14,399 bases of DNA from positions 1 through 14,399 of the forward strand of contig JBIOYL010000037.1 of NCBI GenBank assembly GCA_044870185.1, in the 5' to 3' direction. Made by a program: the position numbers and the translations under genes. Below, one piece after another: positions 1-7,020 of the stretch. The notes under the pieces were generated by a model. The model was not told the origin of the DNA, did not search any database, and worked only from the letters and a program-made list of their open reading frames with translations. Origin of the DNA: JBIOYL01 sp044870185. GTDB taxonomy: Bacteria > Actinomycetota > CALGFH01. How positions within the stretch are numbered: the stretch's first letter is position 1; each line of letters starts with the position of its first letter.

Positions 1-1337
1 AGCAGGGTCGCGGCCATCCGCGCCGACTGCTCCATGCCGGGCGGGTAGGCGAGGGTCGAGCCGTCGCCGGTCTGCGCGGCGTTGCCGGTGGTCACGACGT
101 TGAAGAAGCCGGTCGCGTCCAGCGTCCTGGCCACCCTGGCCGCCTTGCCGGTCTGGCCGCTGCCGTTCAGCACCGTGATGCGCAGCGGCTCGGTGGACGA
201 CGCCTTGCCCGGGACGCCGACCGGGGGCAGCTCGGCGGCGTCGTCCTTGATGGCCTTGAGCAGCAGGACGGCCTTGGGCGACATGCGCACGAAGTCGGCG
301 CAGCCGCTGCACTGGGCGCCCGGGTCGTAGCTGGGCAGCGAGCGCATGTCGACGTCGCTGTCGGACAGCCGGCCGAGCCGGCGCGCCAGGGAGAGGGCGC
401 CGGCGGTGGTGAGCGTCGAGTCGGTGTGGACGTGGTCGGAGACGATGTTGGCGATGTGCAGCGTCCGGGGGATGTTGACGAGGTTGCCGCCGGAGGCGAC
501 CTTCTTCATCACCGCCCGGAGGAACTGCTGCTGGCGGGCGATGCGGTCGAAGTCGCCGCCGGCGGTCGCATGCCTGGCGCGCACGAAGGCGAGCGCCTGC
601 TCGCCGTTCATCTGGTGGCAGCCGGGCGGCATGTGCAGGTTGGCGTAGGCGTCGTTGAGCGTCTTGCCGGTGGTGTTGCACAGCTCGACGCCGCCGATCG
701 CGTTGACGACCTGCAGGAAGCCGGCGAAGTCGAGCTCGACGTAGTGGTTGAGGTCCAGGCCGGTGACCTGCTCGACGGTCTTGACCAGCAGGTCGGGACC
801 GCCCGCGTAGGCGGCGTTGATCTTGTCCGTGTGGCCGTTGAGCTGCACCCGCAGGTCCCGCGGGATCGACAGCATGATTGCCTTGTGACGCTTCGGGCTG
901 ATGTGGACGATGATGATGGTGTCGGTGCGCTCGCCGGGGGTGGCGATCGTCTGGATCCGGTTCAGCTCGGCCTTGGACAGCCCTTGACGGGAGTCCGAGC
1001 CGACCAGCAGGAAGTTGACCGGCTGCCCGGAGCCCGCCTCGACCAGGTTGTTGACGTGGCGCTGGCCCTTGCCCAGCAGGCTGCCGGCGTAGCGGTAGCC
1101 GAGCCAGGCCGAGACCCCCACGCAGACCAGGACGATCACCAGGGCCACGGCGAGCAGGCGACCCCAGCGCGGCCGGCGCCGAGGGTGCTGCCGGCGCCCA
1201 GGCGGCTGGCGGCGGCCGGGCGGCGGAGAGCGCCCTGGCGCGCGCGGCGCCTGGGGCAGGCGCGTGCCCCTCCCGCCGGACGGCCAGACCCTCCACGGCT
1301 CGTCCGGGGGCAGGATGGTCGTTCTGCGGTCGTCCAC
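1..1337 (-). CDS. LCP (LytR-CpsA-Psr) family cell-wall polymer ligase/attenuator, 3' end cut by window
   Basis: Members of this family move polyprenol-linked glycopolymers (teichoic acid, arabinogalactan, capsule) onto peptidoglycan at the outer membrane face. Counting from a GTG at 1337 (GGGGAG just upstream), residues 1-60 are a Pro/Arg-rich cytoplasmic tail and about 61-80 a single membrane anchor (LLAVALVIVLVCVGVSAW). The LCP domain runs from about 108 to 290. It has the family signatures VNFLLVGSDSR, GERTDTIIIVHI, MLSIPRDLRV, KINAAYAGG, VNAIGGVELC and GEQALAFVRARH...DFDRIARQQ, including the Asp and Arg residues that bind the pyrophosphate lipid. From about residue 370 a LytR_C-type tail begins (LRITVLNGSGQTG), and the window edge cuts it after codon 445. 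The frame stays open upstream of 1337 with no better start. It follows the GT2 gene on the same strand after 287 bases, so it is probably part of the same envelope locus. Family assignment is firm; the polymer is unknown. Confidence 0.93.
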   Translation of the reverse strand, partial: MDDRRTTILPPDEPWRVWPSGGRGTRLPQAPRAPGRSPPPGRRQPPGRRQHPRRRPRWGRLLAVALVIVLVCVGVSAWLGYRYAGSLLGKGQRHVNNLVEAGSGQPVNFLLVGSDSRQGLSKAELNRIQTIATPGERTDTIIIVHISPKRHKAIMLSIPRDLRVQLNGHTDKINAAYAGGPDLLVKTVEQVTGLDLNHYVELDFAGFLQVVNAIGGVELCNTTGKTLNDAYANLHMPPGCHQMNGEQALAFVRARHATAGGDFDRIARQQQFLRAVMKKVASGGNLVNIPRTLHIANIVSDHVHTDSTLTTAGALSLARRLGRLSDSDVDMRSLPSYDPGAQCSGCADFVRMSPKAVLLLKAIKDDAAELPPVGVPGKASSTEPLRITVLNGSGQTGKAARVARTLDATGFFNVVTTGNAAQTGDGSTLAYPPGMEQSARMAATL

Positions 1338-1624
1338 ACGCTCCCCGCGTCTACGCGACGGTCGATACCGGCGGCGTCCGGCGATGCGGCGTCCAACGGG
1401 TCCCGTCTGGACCGAGCGCCGGGCGAAGCACCCAGCGTAGCATGCCCATTCCGCCACCTCGTCCAGCTCAGCGTATTCGAGACGAATGTAACGCTCGTGC
1501 TCCGCCACCGGTCGCGATCACCAGGGTCGCATGGACTGACCGGCTTGTCCGGGAGGTTGCCCGACCCGATACCCGACCGTTACGGGCAAGTCACCTCGGG
1601 CGGCGGCCGGTGCACGGCTGCGAC
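1338..1624. other. Intergenic region upstream of the LCP gene, with an imperfect inverted repeat
   Basis: The 287 bases between the GT2 stop and the LCP start hold no convincing gene. An 11-bp imperfect inverted repeat lies at 1553-1597: GAGGT+TGCCCG at 1553-1563 pairs with CGGGCA (1583-1588) and, after a 4-base bulge, ACCTC (1593-1597), around a 19-base loop. It sits 28 bases past the GT2 stop, where a terminator or a mRNA processing hairpin could act, but there is no T-run on either side. A TACATT on the minus strand fits an actinobacterial -10 pattern, but no good -35 partner was found. Confidence 0.4.
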
Positions 1625-2380
1625 TCAGGCGGGCACCCCCGACCGCTGGGTCTGGTGGCCCCCCCGGCGCAGCTCGGCCCGATGGCGCACCAGCGACCCG
1701 AGCGTCCCCAGGCCGTACACCACGCTGCGGCGAAGGCCCACGCTGGACGCCTCCGGGAAGTAGCGGGTCGGCACCCCCACCTCCCCGATCCGAAAGCCCG
1801 CCCGCACGACCTGCCCCACCAGCTCGGAGTCGAACACGAAGTCGTCGGAGTTGGCGTGATAGTCGATCGTCTCCAGCAGCCGCCGGCTGTAGGCCCGGAA
1901 CCCCGTGTGGTACTCCGACAGGCGCAGCCCGTAGACCCGGTTCTGGGCCCACGTCAGCGCCCGGTTGGCCACGTACTTCCAGCGCGGCATCCCCCCCGCC
2001 AGCGGATCCCCCAGGAACCGCGAGCCCAGCATCATGTCGCATTCCCCGGCCAGGATCGGGCCGACCAGGGCGGGGATACGGGTCGCGTCGTACTGGTAGT
2101 CCGGGTGGAGCATCACCACCACCTCAGCGCCCTCGGCCAGCGCGGTGTCGTAGCAGGTCTTCTGGTTGCCGCCGTAGCCGGTGTTCTGCCGGTGGACGAC
2201 GACCTGGAGGTCGAGCAGCTCGGCCACGGCCACGGTGTCATCGGCCGACACGTCGTCGACCAGGATCACGTGGTCGACCACGTCGCCCGGGATGTCCCGG
2301 TAGGTGCGTACCAGCGTGCGGGCCGCATTGTAGGCCGGCATCACCACGACGACCTTGCGCGGGGGGGAGTCGCTCGCCAT
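1625..2380 (-). CDS. GT2 glycosyltransferase, DPM1/polyprenol-phosphate sugar synthase-like
   Basis: Predicted cytoplasmic family 2 glycosyltransferase of 251 aa that would move a sugar from a nucleotide donor to a polyprenol phosphate, giving the lipid-linked sugar used by GT-C enzymes. The GT-A fold signatures are in order: VVVVMPAYNAARTL (about residues 10-23), VILVDDVSADDT (38-49), the NTGYGGNQKTCYDTA donor loop (66-80), VVMLHPDYQYD (88-98, in the place of the DxD metal site), MMLGSRFLG (116-124) and YHTGFRAYSRR further on. There is no C-terminal membrane segment, unlike long DPM/GtrB forms, and the length matches short soluble DPM1 types. The ATG at 2380 is 11 bases after the stop of the GT-C gene, so the two are probably co-transcribed and work in sequence. 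The sugar (mannose or another) cannot be told from sequence alone. Confidence 0.9.
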   Translation of the reverse strand: MASDSPPRKVVVVMPAYNAARTLVRTYRDIPGDVVDHVILVDDVSADDTVAVAELLDLQVVVHRQNTGYGGNQKTCYDTALAEGAEVVVMLHPDYQYDATRIPALVGPILAGECDMMLGSRFLGDPLAGGMPRWKYVANRALTWAQNRVYGLRLSEYHTGFRAYSRRLLETIDYHANSDDFVFDSELVGQVVRAGFRIGEVGVPTRYFPEASSVGLRRSVVYGLGTLGSLVRHRAELRRGGHQTQRSGVPA

Positions 2381-2391
2381 GGGAGACCTGC

Positions 2392-4098
2392 CTACGTCGA
2401 CGGGAAGCGGTGGCCGCCCGAATGGTAGCCAATCACCTGGCCCTCGGGCGAAACGCCCGGCTCCGGCGGCGCGGTCGGCAGGCGGTAGAGGGCGAGCTCC
2501 TCGCCGCCCCAGTGGACCCGGGCGAGCAGCCGCATGCGGCTGCGGTCGCGGAACGCCGGCACCTGGCCGGTCGGGTCGGCGGGGCCGCCGACCAGCAGGT
2601 GGGTCACCCCGAAGCGGCCGACCGGGTCGCGGACGTTCGCGTCGGCCGACGGCCAGGGGGTGAGCACCTCCACCCGGGTGTCGAACAGCAGGGTGGGCGC
2701 GTACGCGCCGTAGACGACCGCGCCGACGGGCAGGGCGGCGGCCAGCAGGCGCTGGTCACGTTCCCGCTCCCTGCCGCCCGCGAGCGCGTCGCCCAGGTAG
2801 CGGGCCGTGCCGGGGGCCGCCACCGCCAAGGCGAGGACGACCGCGGCCAGGACCGTCCCGGCGGCGGGGCGCACGCGCCGGCGATCGCCTGGCAGGCGGG
2901 CCCAGGATGGGCGCGGCGGGCGGGTCCGGGATGGGCGGTCGCCTGGCAGGCGGGGCCGCGACCCGCGAGCGGCCACGAGCGGCGCCAGGGCGCGGCCGGC
3001 CGCGGCGGCCAGGGCGGCCAGGCCGAAGCCGGCCAGCACGGCCAGGCCGGGCAGGGCGGGGACCACGTAGCGGTTGGGCGGCGTGTAGTGGCCGGGCAGC
3101 CAGTCGCCGACCGCGACCGCCACCCACAGGCCCAGCCCCCACAGGGCGGCCATGACCAGGGCGTCCCGCGCCGGCCGCCCGAGCCGGCGCCAGCGCAAGG
3201 CCAGCGTGGCCAGGCCGACGCCGGCCGCCAGCAGCAGCGGCAGCGAGCGGCCGATCGCCTGGTCGGCGTGGGCCAGGTAGCGGCCAAGGTGGCCGGCCAT
3301 GGCGGCCGGCGTGTCGAGGTAGTCGACCCTGGGCCAGATCCGCAGGGCGGTCCCGAGCCGCGCCCGGTTCGGCAGGGCGACCAGCAGCAGCCAGCCGACC
3401 GCGGCGACCAGCGTGGCGGCGACCGCCGCCAGCCCCATCGCGAGCGCGGGCCGGTCGCGGCGGCGCAGGGCGGCGCCGACGACGACGCCGAGCAGCGCCA
3501 GCGCCGCGACGAGCGCGTTCGCCTTGACCGAGACGGCGGCCGCCAGCAGCAGGCCGAGCGCGGCCCCGGCCGGGACCGAGGGGTGCCAGGCGGCCCGGGT
3601 GGCGAGCACGTAGGCGGCCACCAGCAGCAGCACGACCGTCGACTCGACCATGGCGAGCCGCCCGTACTCCAGCAGCAGGTCGGACCCGAGCAGCGCGGTG
3701 GCGGCGAGCAGCGCCGCCGCAGGGCCGAGGGGGCGGGCCAGTCCGAGCGCGAGCAGCAGCACGGCGCCGGCGACGGCGGCCACCGACAGCATCCGGCCGG
3801 CGACCAGCCGCGGCCTGGTCAGCGCGAACACCCCGGCCGCGGCCGCGCTGTAGGCACCGTTGGTGAGGCTGCGGTCGACGTCGCCGGCGGCGAAGCGACC
3901 GAACAGCACCCGCTGGCGGGCATTGGCCAGGTTGAAGCCCTCGTCGGTCCAGGGCGCGTTGCTGCCGGTCAGGCCGGCCGGCGGGTCGGCACGCACGAAC
4001 GGCACCAGCAGGGCGAGCACGGCCGCGGCCAGGACCGGCGCGGCCAGCGCCTGCCACAGCGCGACACGGTGAGGGCCCGCCAGAGGGGAGGAACTCAC
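2392..4098 (-). CDS. GT-C fold membrane glycosyltransferase, ArnT/PMT (GT39)-like
   Basis: A 568-aa polytopic membrane protein. Residues 19-36 form the first helix, followed by the extracytoplasmic motif NAPWTDEGFNLANARQR with Asp52-Glu53, the acidic pair typical of ArnT/PMT/GT39 enzymes that take sugar from a polyprenol phosphate. About ten further hydrophobic Ala/Leu/Val segments extend to roughly residue 435, including one after GHYTPPNRYVVPALPGLAVL. A soluble C-terminal part of about 130 aa follows (VYGAYAPTLLFDTRVEVL..., VTHLLVGG...). The start is GTG at 4098, overlapping the thioesterase stop by GTGA, and the next gene is the GT2 that could make its donor. Between two late helices (about residues 378-412) is a basic Pro/Arg-rich insert with an in-frame 54-bp repeat (RLPGDR twice). 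Family level is likely; acceptor (protein, lipid or polymer) is unknown. Confidence 0.82.
   Translation of the reverse strand: MSSSPLAGPHRVALWQALAAPVLAAAVLALLVPFVRADPPAGLTGSNAPWTDEGFNLANARQRVLFGRFAAGDVDRSLTNGAYSAAAAGVFALTRPRLVAGRMLSVAAVAGAVLLLALGLARPLGPAAALLAATALLGSDLLLEYGRLAMVESTVVLLLVAAYVLATRAAWHPSVPAGAALGLLLAAAVSVKANALVAALALLGVVVGAALRRRDRPALAMGLAAVAATLVAAVGWLLLVALPNRARLGTALRIWPRVDYLDTPAAMAGHLGRYLAHADQAIGRSLPLLLAAGVGLATLALRWRRLGRPARDALVMAALWGLGLWVAVAVGDWLPGHYTPPNRYVVPALPGLAVLAGFGLAALAAAAGRALAPLVAARGSRPRLPGDRPSRTRPPRPSWARLPGDRRRVRPAAGTVLAAVVLALAVAAPGTARYLGDALAGGRERERDQRLLAAALPVGAVVYGAYAPTLLFDTRVEVLTPWPSADANVRDPVGRFGVTHLLVGGPADPTGQVPAFRDRSRMRLLARVHWGGEELALYRLPTAPPEPGVSPEGQVIGYHSGGHRFPST
2885..2958 (-). 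repeat. In-frame 54-bp direct repeat within the GT-C gene
   Basis: TCGCCTGGCAGGCGGG occurs at 2885 and again at 2939, 54 bases (18 codons) apart, and GATGGGCG recurs between them. On the coding strand this gives two RLPGDR units in a Pro/Arg-rich loop between membrane segments. Because the period is a multiple of three the reading frame is kept, consistent with a slippage duplication tolerated in a cytoplasmic loop. Confidence 0.6.
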
Positions 4099-4694
4099 CC
4101 TTCGAGCTGGTCCCGCCGCCGGCGGATGGCCTCGGCCGCGGCCAGGCGGTGCTCGCGGCGGATCTTGGCCTCGGCCTGGCGGTGCCGGTCCTCCTCGGTT
4201 TCGGGCACGATGCCGGGCACCGGCCGCGGCTGGCCCCGCTCGTCGAGGGCGACGAACACCAGGTAGGCCGAGGAGGTGTGGGTGCGGCGGCCGCTGAGGA
4301 TCTCCTCGGCCTCGACCCGGACCCCGACCTCCAGCGAGGTCCGGCCGACGTCGTTGACCGAGGCGTGGACGAACACCACGTTGCCGACGTGCACCGGGTG
4401 CAGGAAGCTCATCTGGTCCAGCGAGGCGGTCACTACCGGTCCGCCGGCGTGGCGGCTGGCCGCGATCCCGGCGGCGGTGTCGATCAGCTTCATGATCTCA
4501 CCGCCGTGGACGTTGCCCATGAAGTTGGCGTGGGCCAGGTCCATGTGCTGGGACAGGGTCACCCTCGAGGCGCTCGGCGGCCTGGGCGCCAGCTCGTGGG
4601 CGGTCGCCGCCCTGGCCGCCTCCCGGACCTGCCTCCGCAGATCGTCCAGCGGCCGCACCTCGCCCGGCCCCGTCCCGGTCCCGACCTCGCTCAC
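4095..4694 (-). CDS. Acyl-CoA thioesterase, hotdog fold (YciA/ACOT-like)
   Basis: Predicted cytosolic acyl-CoA hydrolase of 199 aa. The hotdog domain (about residues 42-152) shows the acyl-CoA thioesterase signature NFMGNVHGGEIMKLIDTAAG, with the Asn/Asp region used in catalysis by this family, followed by VVTASLDQMSFLHPVHVGNVV and VGRTSLEVGVRVEAE strands. A charged helical C-terminus (about 162-199, rich in Arg/Glu/Ala) follows. The GTG start at 4694 has AAGGAGAGG about 10 bases upstream. The gene begins the thioesterase/GT-C/GT2 unit: its TGA overlaps the next GTG by four bases, so translation is probably coupled. Why a thioesterase leads a glycosylation operon is not obvious; supply or recycling of acyl chains for a glycolipid is possible but is inference. 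Substrate length is unknown. Confidence 0.88.
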   Translation of the reverse strand: MSEVGTGTGPGEVRPLDDLRRQVREAARAATAHELAPRPPSASRVTLSQHMDLAHANFMGNVHGGEIMKLIDTAAGIAASRHAGGPVVTASLDQMSFLHPVHVGNVVFVHASVNDVGRTSLEVGVRVEAEEILSGRRTHTSSAYLVFVALDERGQPRPVPGIVPETEEDRHRQAEAKIRREHRLAAAEAIRRRRDQLEG

Positions 4695-4974
4695 CGTGCC
4701 GGCCTCTCCTTCTCTCGACCCCGGCCTCGGAGAGGATAGCCCTCCTGCCCGGCCCGGCTCGAACGCGACCGTCGCCTCGGTCGGGCCTCGGCGGCGCCCC
4801 AGCCCGGACGGGGACGCGGCAGCCGGTGGCCGGCCTGGCGCGGGCGCCGGCCCGGCGCAGCCTGATCCCCAGGTAGCCGGCGTGCCGGGACCCGCCGCCG
4901 GGCCGCTGGCCCTGCACCGCGGTCCCCGCCCCGGCCGCGACCCAGCTCATCGCGCCGAGGGTGCCGTAGTTGAC

Positions 4975-5180
4975 GTCGAGGGATCTGCGTTGCCCGTCGA
5001 TCCAGCCGTAGCACAAGGCGACGTCGAGGGCTCCGTAATGGTGACGGAGGTCCGGCCCGAGCCCTTCTTGGCGATCTTGAGCCACACGCCGGACGCCGGC
5101 GTGTGGTGGTCGGCCAGCCAGGCCTCCCATGCCGCGCCGTCCCGGCAGGCGATGACCTCCGCACCGCCAAGCGATTCCAC
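4975..5180 (-). pseudogene. YdeI/OmdA-like (bacteriocin-protection family) gene, frameshifted and truncated
   Basis: From a GTG at 5180 the frame reads VESLGGAEVIACRDGAAWEAW, then GVWLKIAKKGSGRTSVT, as at the start of YdeI/OmdA-type proteins. The expected continuation, YGALDVALCYGWIDGQRRSLD, is in a different frame, so there is an indel near 5035-5043. Beyond 4975 no frame resembles the rest of the family (a WSxxNxxRA-like segment and a basic C-terminus are expected), so the 3' half is lost or scrambled; 4740-4974 shows nothing recognisable. The GTG lies two bases past the TGA of the upstream VOC gene (5183), which suggests it was once translationally coupled to it. A sequencing error could explain the shift but not the missing C-terminus. 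Confidence 0.7.
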
Positions 5181-5182
5181 GG

Positions 5183-5596
5183 TCAGGAGCGCTTCAGCTC
5201 CTGCACGGCCCACCCGTTGCCGTCTGGGTCCTCGAAGAAGAGGAAGCGTGAGCCCGGGCTGCCCTCGGGTCCGAGCTGCTGCACCTCGCCGACCGGGACG
5301 CCACGGCTGGCGAGCACCTCGCGCACGGCGTCGATGTCCTCCACGACCAGCTGGACGCCCTTGACCGACCCTGGATCGCCGATCGGCAGGCCATCCCCGA
5401 TCACGACCGAGCAGGCCGAACCAGGCGGTGTCATCTGCACCACCCGCATGCCTTCGTTGGGGCGGATGTCGTGGTCGAGGTGAAAGCCGACCTGCTCGGT
5501 GTAGAAGGCCTTCGCGGCATCGACGTCAGAGACCGGGATCGGAACGACTTCCAGCCGCATCTCCATGCTTTCGGGTCCTGCGGTCCCTGATTGCAT
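5183..5596 (-). CDS. VOC superfamily (glyoxalase/bleomycin-resistance fold) protein
   Basis: A 137-aa single-domain VOC protein. The ATG at 5596 is chosen because it follows a strong AAGGAGGAAAC ribosome binding site, though the frame is open farther upstream. The domain covers residues 13-136, starting MRLEVVPIPVSDVDAAKAFY with EQVGFHLDHD next. The second half-fold is GVQLVVEDIDAVREVLASRGV, and it ends FLFFEDPDGNGWAVQEL, where the Glu near the end is in the place of the usual metal ligand. Such proteins include glyoxalases, dioxygenases and drug-binding proteins, and the substrate cannot be set here. It lies 62 bases after the double VOC gene on the same strand and two bases before the YdeI-like remnant, so the three probably formed one small operon. 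Confidence 0.87.
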   Translation of the reverse strand: MQSGTAGPESMEMRLEVVPIPVSDVDAAKAFYTEQVGFHLDHDIRPNEGMRVVQMTPPGSACSVVIGDGLPIGDPGSVKGVQLVVEDIDAVREVLASRGVPVGEVQQLGPEGSPGSRFLFFEDPDGNGWAVQELKRS

Positions 5597-5658
5597 GTTT
5601 CCTCCTTCGACGATCACAACGCCCGCGTTCATCGTGGCCAGACGAGCATCCCAGGGCC

Positions 5659-6438
5659 TCAGCTCTGCTGGTGCTTGGGCCGGGACCCCACCGAGAACTC
5701 GGCCCCGAAGGGGTCGTTGAGGGTCGCGACACGGCCGTAGACGAAGTCCTGGGCAGGGCTGGTGCAGGTGCCGCCGGCCGCGGTCGCCCTGGCCACGGCG
5801 GCGTCGGTGTCGGCGACCTCGAACAGGGTGTTCCACGCCGACCGGGCGACGCCCGGCACCCCCATGATCCCGCCGATCTCGTGGCCGTCGGGGCGGCGCA
5901 GGAAGGTGAAGTCGACGTCGGGCAGGTCCGGGTTGGCGTCCAGGGTGAAGTCGAACACCGCCGCGTAGAACGCCCGCGCGGGCTCGGGGTTGGGGGTGAC
6001 GAGGTCGTTGCGGAGCAGCGACCCGGGCTGGTTCACGACCTGGCAGCCCACGTGGGCGCGGCCCTGCCACAGGCCGAACTGGGCGCCCACGGGGTCGGCG
6101 GCGATGGCCATGCGGCCCTGGTCCATGACGTCCATCGGGGGCTGGACCAGGGTGCCGCCGGCGTCGGTGATGCGCTTGGCGGTGGCGTCGCAGTCGTCGG
6201 CGGCCAGGTACACGTTCCACCAGACCGCGGTGGCGTCCGGGTCGGGGTTGGCGGCCAGGCCCGCCGCCCGCCGGCCGTCCAGCAGGCACTGGGTGTAGCG
6301 CATCGTCTCCGGCGAGCCGACCTCGAACTCCCAGCCGAACAGCGCCCCGTAGAACGCCATCGCCCGCTCCAGGTCGGGGATGGCCAGGTCGATCCAGGTT
6401 GGGGTGCCGTTCGGCTGGTTGGTGTCTACGAAGCTCAT
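5659..6438 (-). CDS. Two-domain VOC protein, Cfp30B (27-kDa antigen)-like
   Basis: A 259-aa protein with two VOC domains. The ATG at 6438 follows AAGGAGCAGGCG; the frame is open 32 codons farther up without a better site. Domain 1 (about 9-125) begins GTPTWIDLAIPDLERAMAFY, then LFGWEFEVG, and carries AVWWNVYLAADD and DPVGAQFGLWQ. Domain 2 (about 137-254) includes NDLVTPNPEPARAFYAAVF, WNTLFEVADTDAAVARA and NDPFGAEFSV. This layout and the GRMAIAADP...GLWQ...HVG...VNQPGSLLRN stretch match, from memory, the mycobacterial Cfp30B/Rv0577 family, whose members are cytosolic or culture-filtrate proteins with proposed methylglyoxal-related roles. The likely metal ligands of glyoxalase I are not clearly all present, so enzymatic function is open. 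The smaller VOC gene downstream is probably co-transcribed. Confidence 0.88.
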   Translation of the reverse strand: MSFVDTNQPNGTPTWIDLAIPDLERAMAFYGALFGWEFEVGSPETMRYTQCLLDGRRAAGLAANPDPDATAVWWNVYLAADDCDATAKRITDAGGTLVQPPMDVMDQGRMAIAADPVGAQFGLWQGRAHVGCQVVNQPGSLLRNDLVTPNPEPARAFYAAVFDFTLDANPDLPDVDFTFLRRPDGHEIGGIMGVPGVARSAWNTLFEVADTDAAVARATAAGGTCTSPAQDFVYGRVATLNDPFGAEFSVGSRPKHQQS

Positions 6439-6602
6439 CGCCTGCTCCTTGCGTGCGGGGTCGCAACGTGTCCTGGTGGCTGGTCGATCAGACCTGCCTG
6501 CGGATGCCAGCAGTGTCGCAGGCGCCGGCGACAACGGCGGAGGACGTCCGCCGGGTCGACCGCGACGTCAGCTGACCCGGCCCTGGCGCCGGGGCTCCTT
6601 GG

Positions 6603-6725
6603 CTAGGCCGTGTCCAAGCCATGTGCGAGGGTCGACTGGAGGTACTGCATGGCCTCGGTGAACTTCGGATCCTGGAAGCGCCTGGCCACCTCGTCGGGGG
6701 TAGGCTCCTCGACGCGCTCCTGGAT
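6603..6725 (-). pseudogene. C-terminal remnant of an unidentified gene
   Basis: The frame ending at the TAG at 6603 reads WIQERVEEPTPDEVARRF, then QDPKFTEAMQYLQSTLAHGLDTA. It has the charge pattern and high-GC codons of a real protein C-terminus, with two amphipathic helices. Upstream of about 6726 the same frame becomes unlike protein (RAHNSRFSGRLS), and there the opposite strand carries an HNH-like tail. The parsimonious reading is a truncated gene whose 5' part was removed at about 6726. I do not recognise the family. A complete short gene starting at 6818 is possible but less likely, because it would overlap the HNH-like tail. Confidence 0.4.
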
Positions 6726-7020
6726 CCACCATGACAATCGGCCGGAGAACCTGGAGTTGTGGGCACGTGGCATGCAGCCCCCGGGGGATCGCGTCAGTGA
6801 TCTGATCGATGCCGCCATGAGGTGCTCAAACAGTATCGACCCGACCTGCTTTCCCCTTCTTATAGCCAGGACAATTCCACAGTGGATGGGAATTAGTCAT
6901 GCCCGAGATTGCTGCAATTGGCGGGCCATCACCACCCTAAGAATCTGATTCGTCCCCTCATATATTTGTGTAATTTTTGCGTCCCTCATCATCCGCTCCA
7001 AAGGGAATTCCTTTATGTAC
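6726..7020. other. AT-rich tract of atypical composition, probably recombined DNA
   Basis: G+C falls to 29/60 at 6841-6900, 34/60 at 6901-6960 and 23/60 at 6961-7020, then returns at once to 43/60 at 7021-7080. The tract covers the HNH-like tail, the 77-base gap, and the last 40 codons of the acyl-CoA dehydrogenase, where codons otherwise rare in this window appear (ATA, AAA, ACA, TAT, CTT). The protein sequence across it is still a normal dehydrogenase end, so the function is kept while the DNA looks foreign. Confidence 0.65.
6727..6819 (+). pseudogene. HNH endonuclease C-terminal remnant
   Basis: On the plus strand the frame reads HHDNRPENLELWARG, then MQPPGDRVSDLIDAA. The DNRPENLELW...QPPGxRVxDL pattern is the end of the HNH motif plus the C-terminal tail found in many HNH nucleases (NRPENLELWxxxQPxGQRVxDL). 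The first His of the HNH core, the zinc-binding cysteines and the whole N-terminal part are absent: upstream codons belong to the antisense of another reading frame. After IDAA the sequence loses resemblance. It is therefore a roughly 30-codon fossil, not an active nuclease. HNH genes of this type often come with mobile DNA, so it may mark a past insertion or recombination. Confidence 0.55.

Noticed and set aside
426..2428. Plus-strand open frames opposite the LCP and GT2 genes
   Set aside because: No recognisable motif, while the minus strand carries complete LCP and GT2 signatures.
2410..4266. Long plus-strand open frame (618 codons) opposite the GT-C gene
   Set aside because: It is rich in Gly/Gln/Arg/His without any domain, exactly antisense to a hydrophobic GT-C protein with family motifs; long antisense frames are usual at this G+C.
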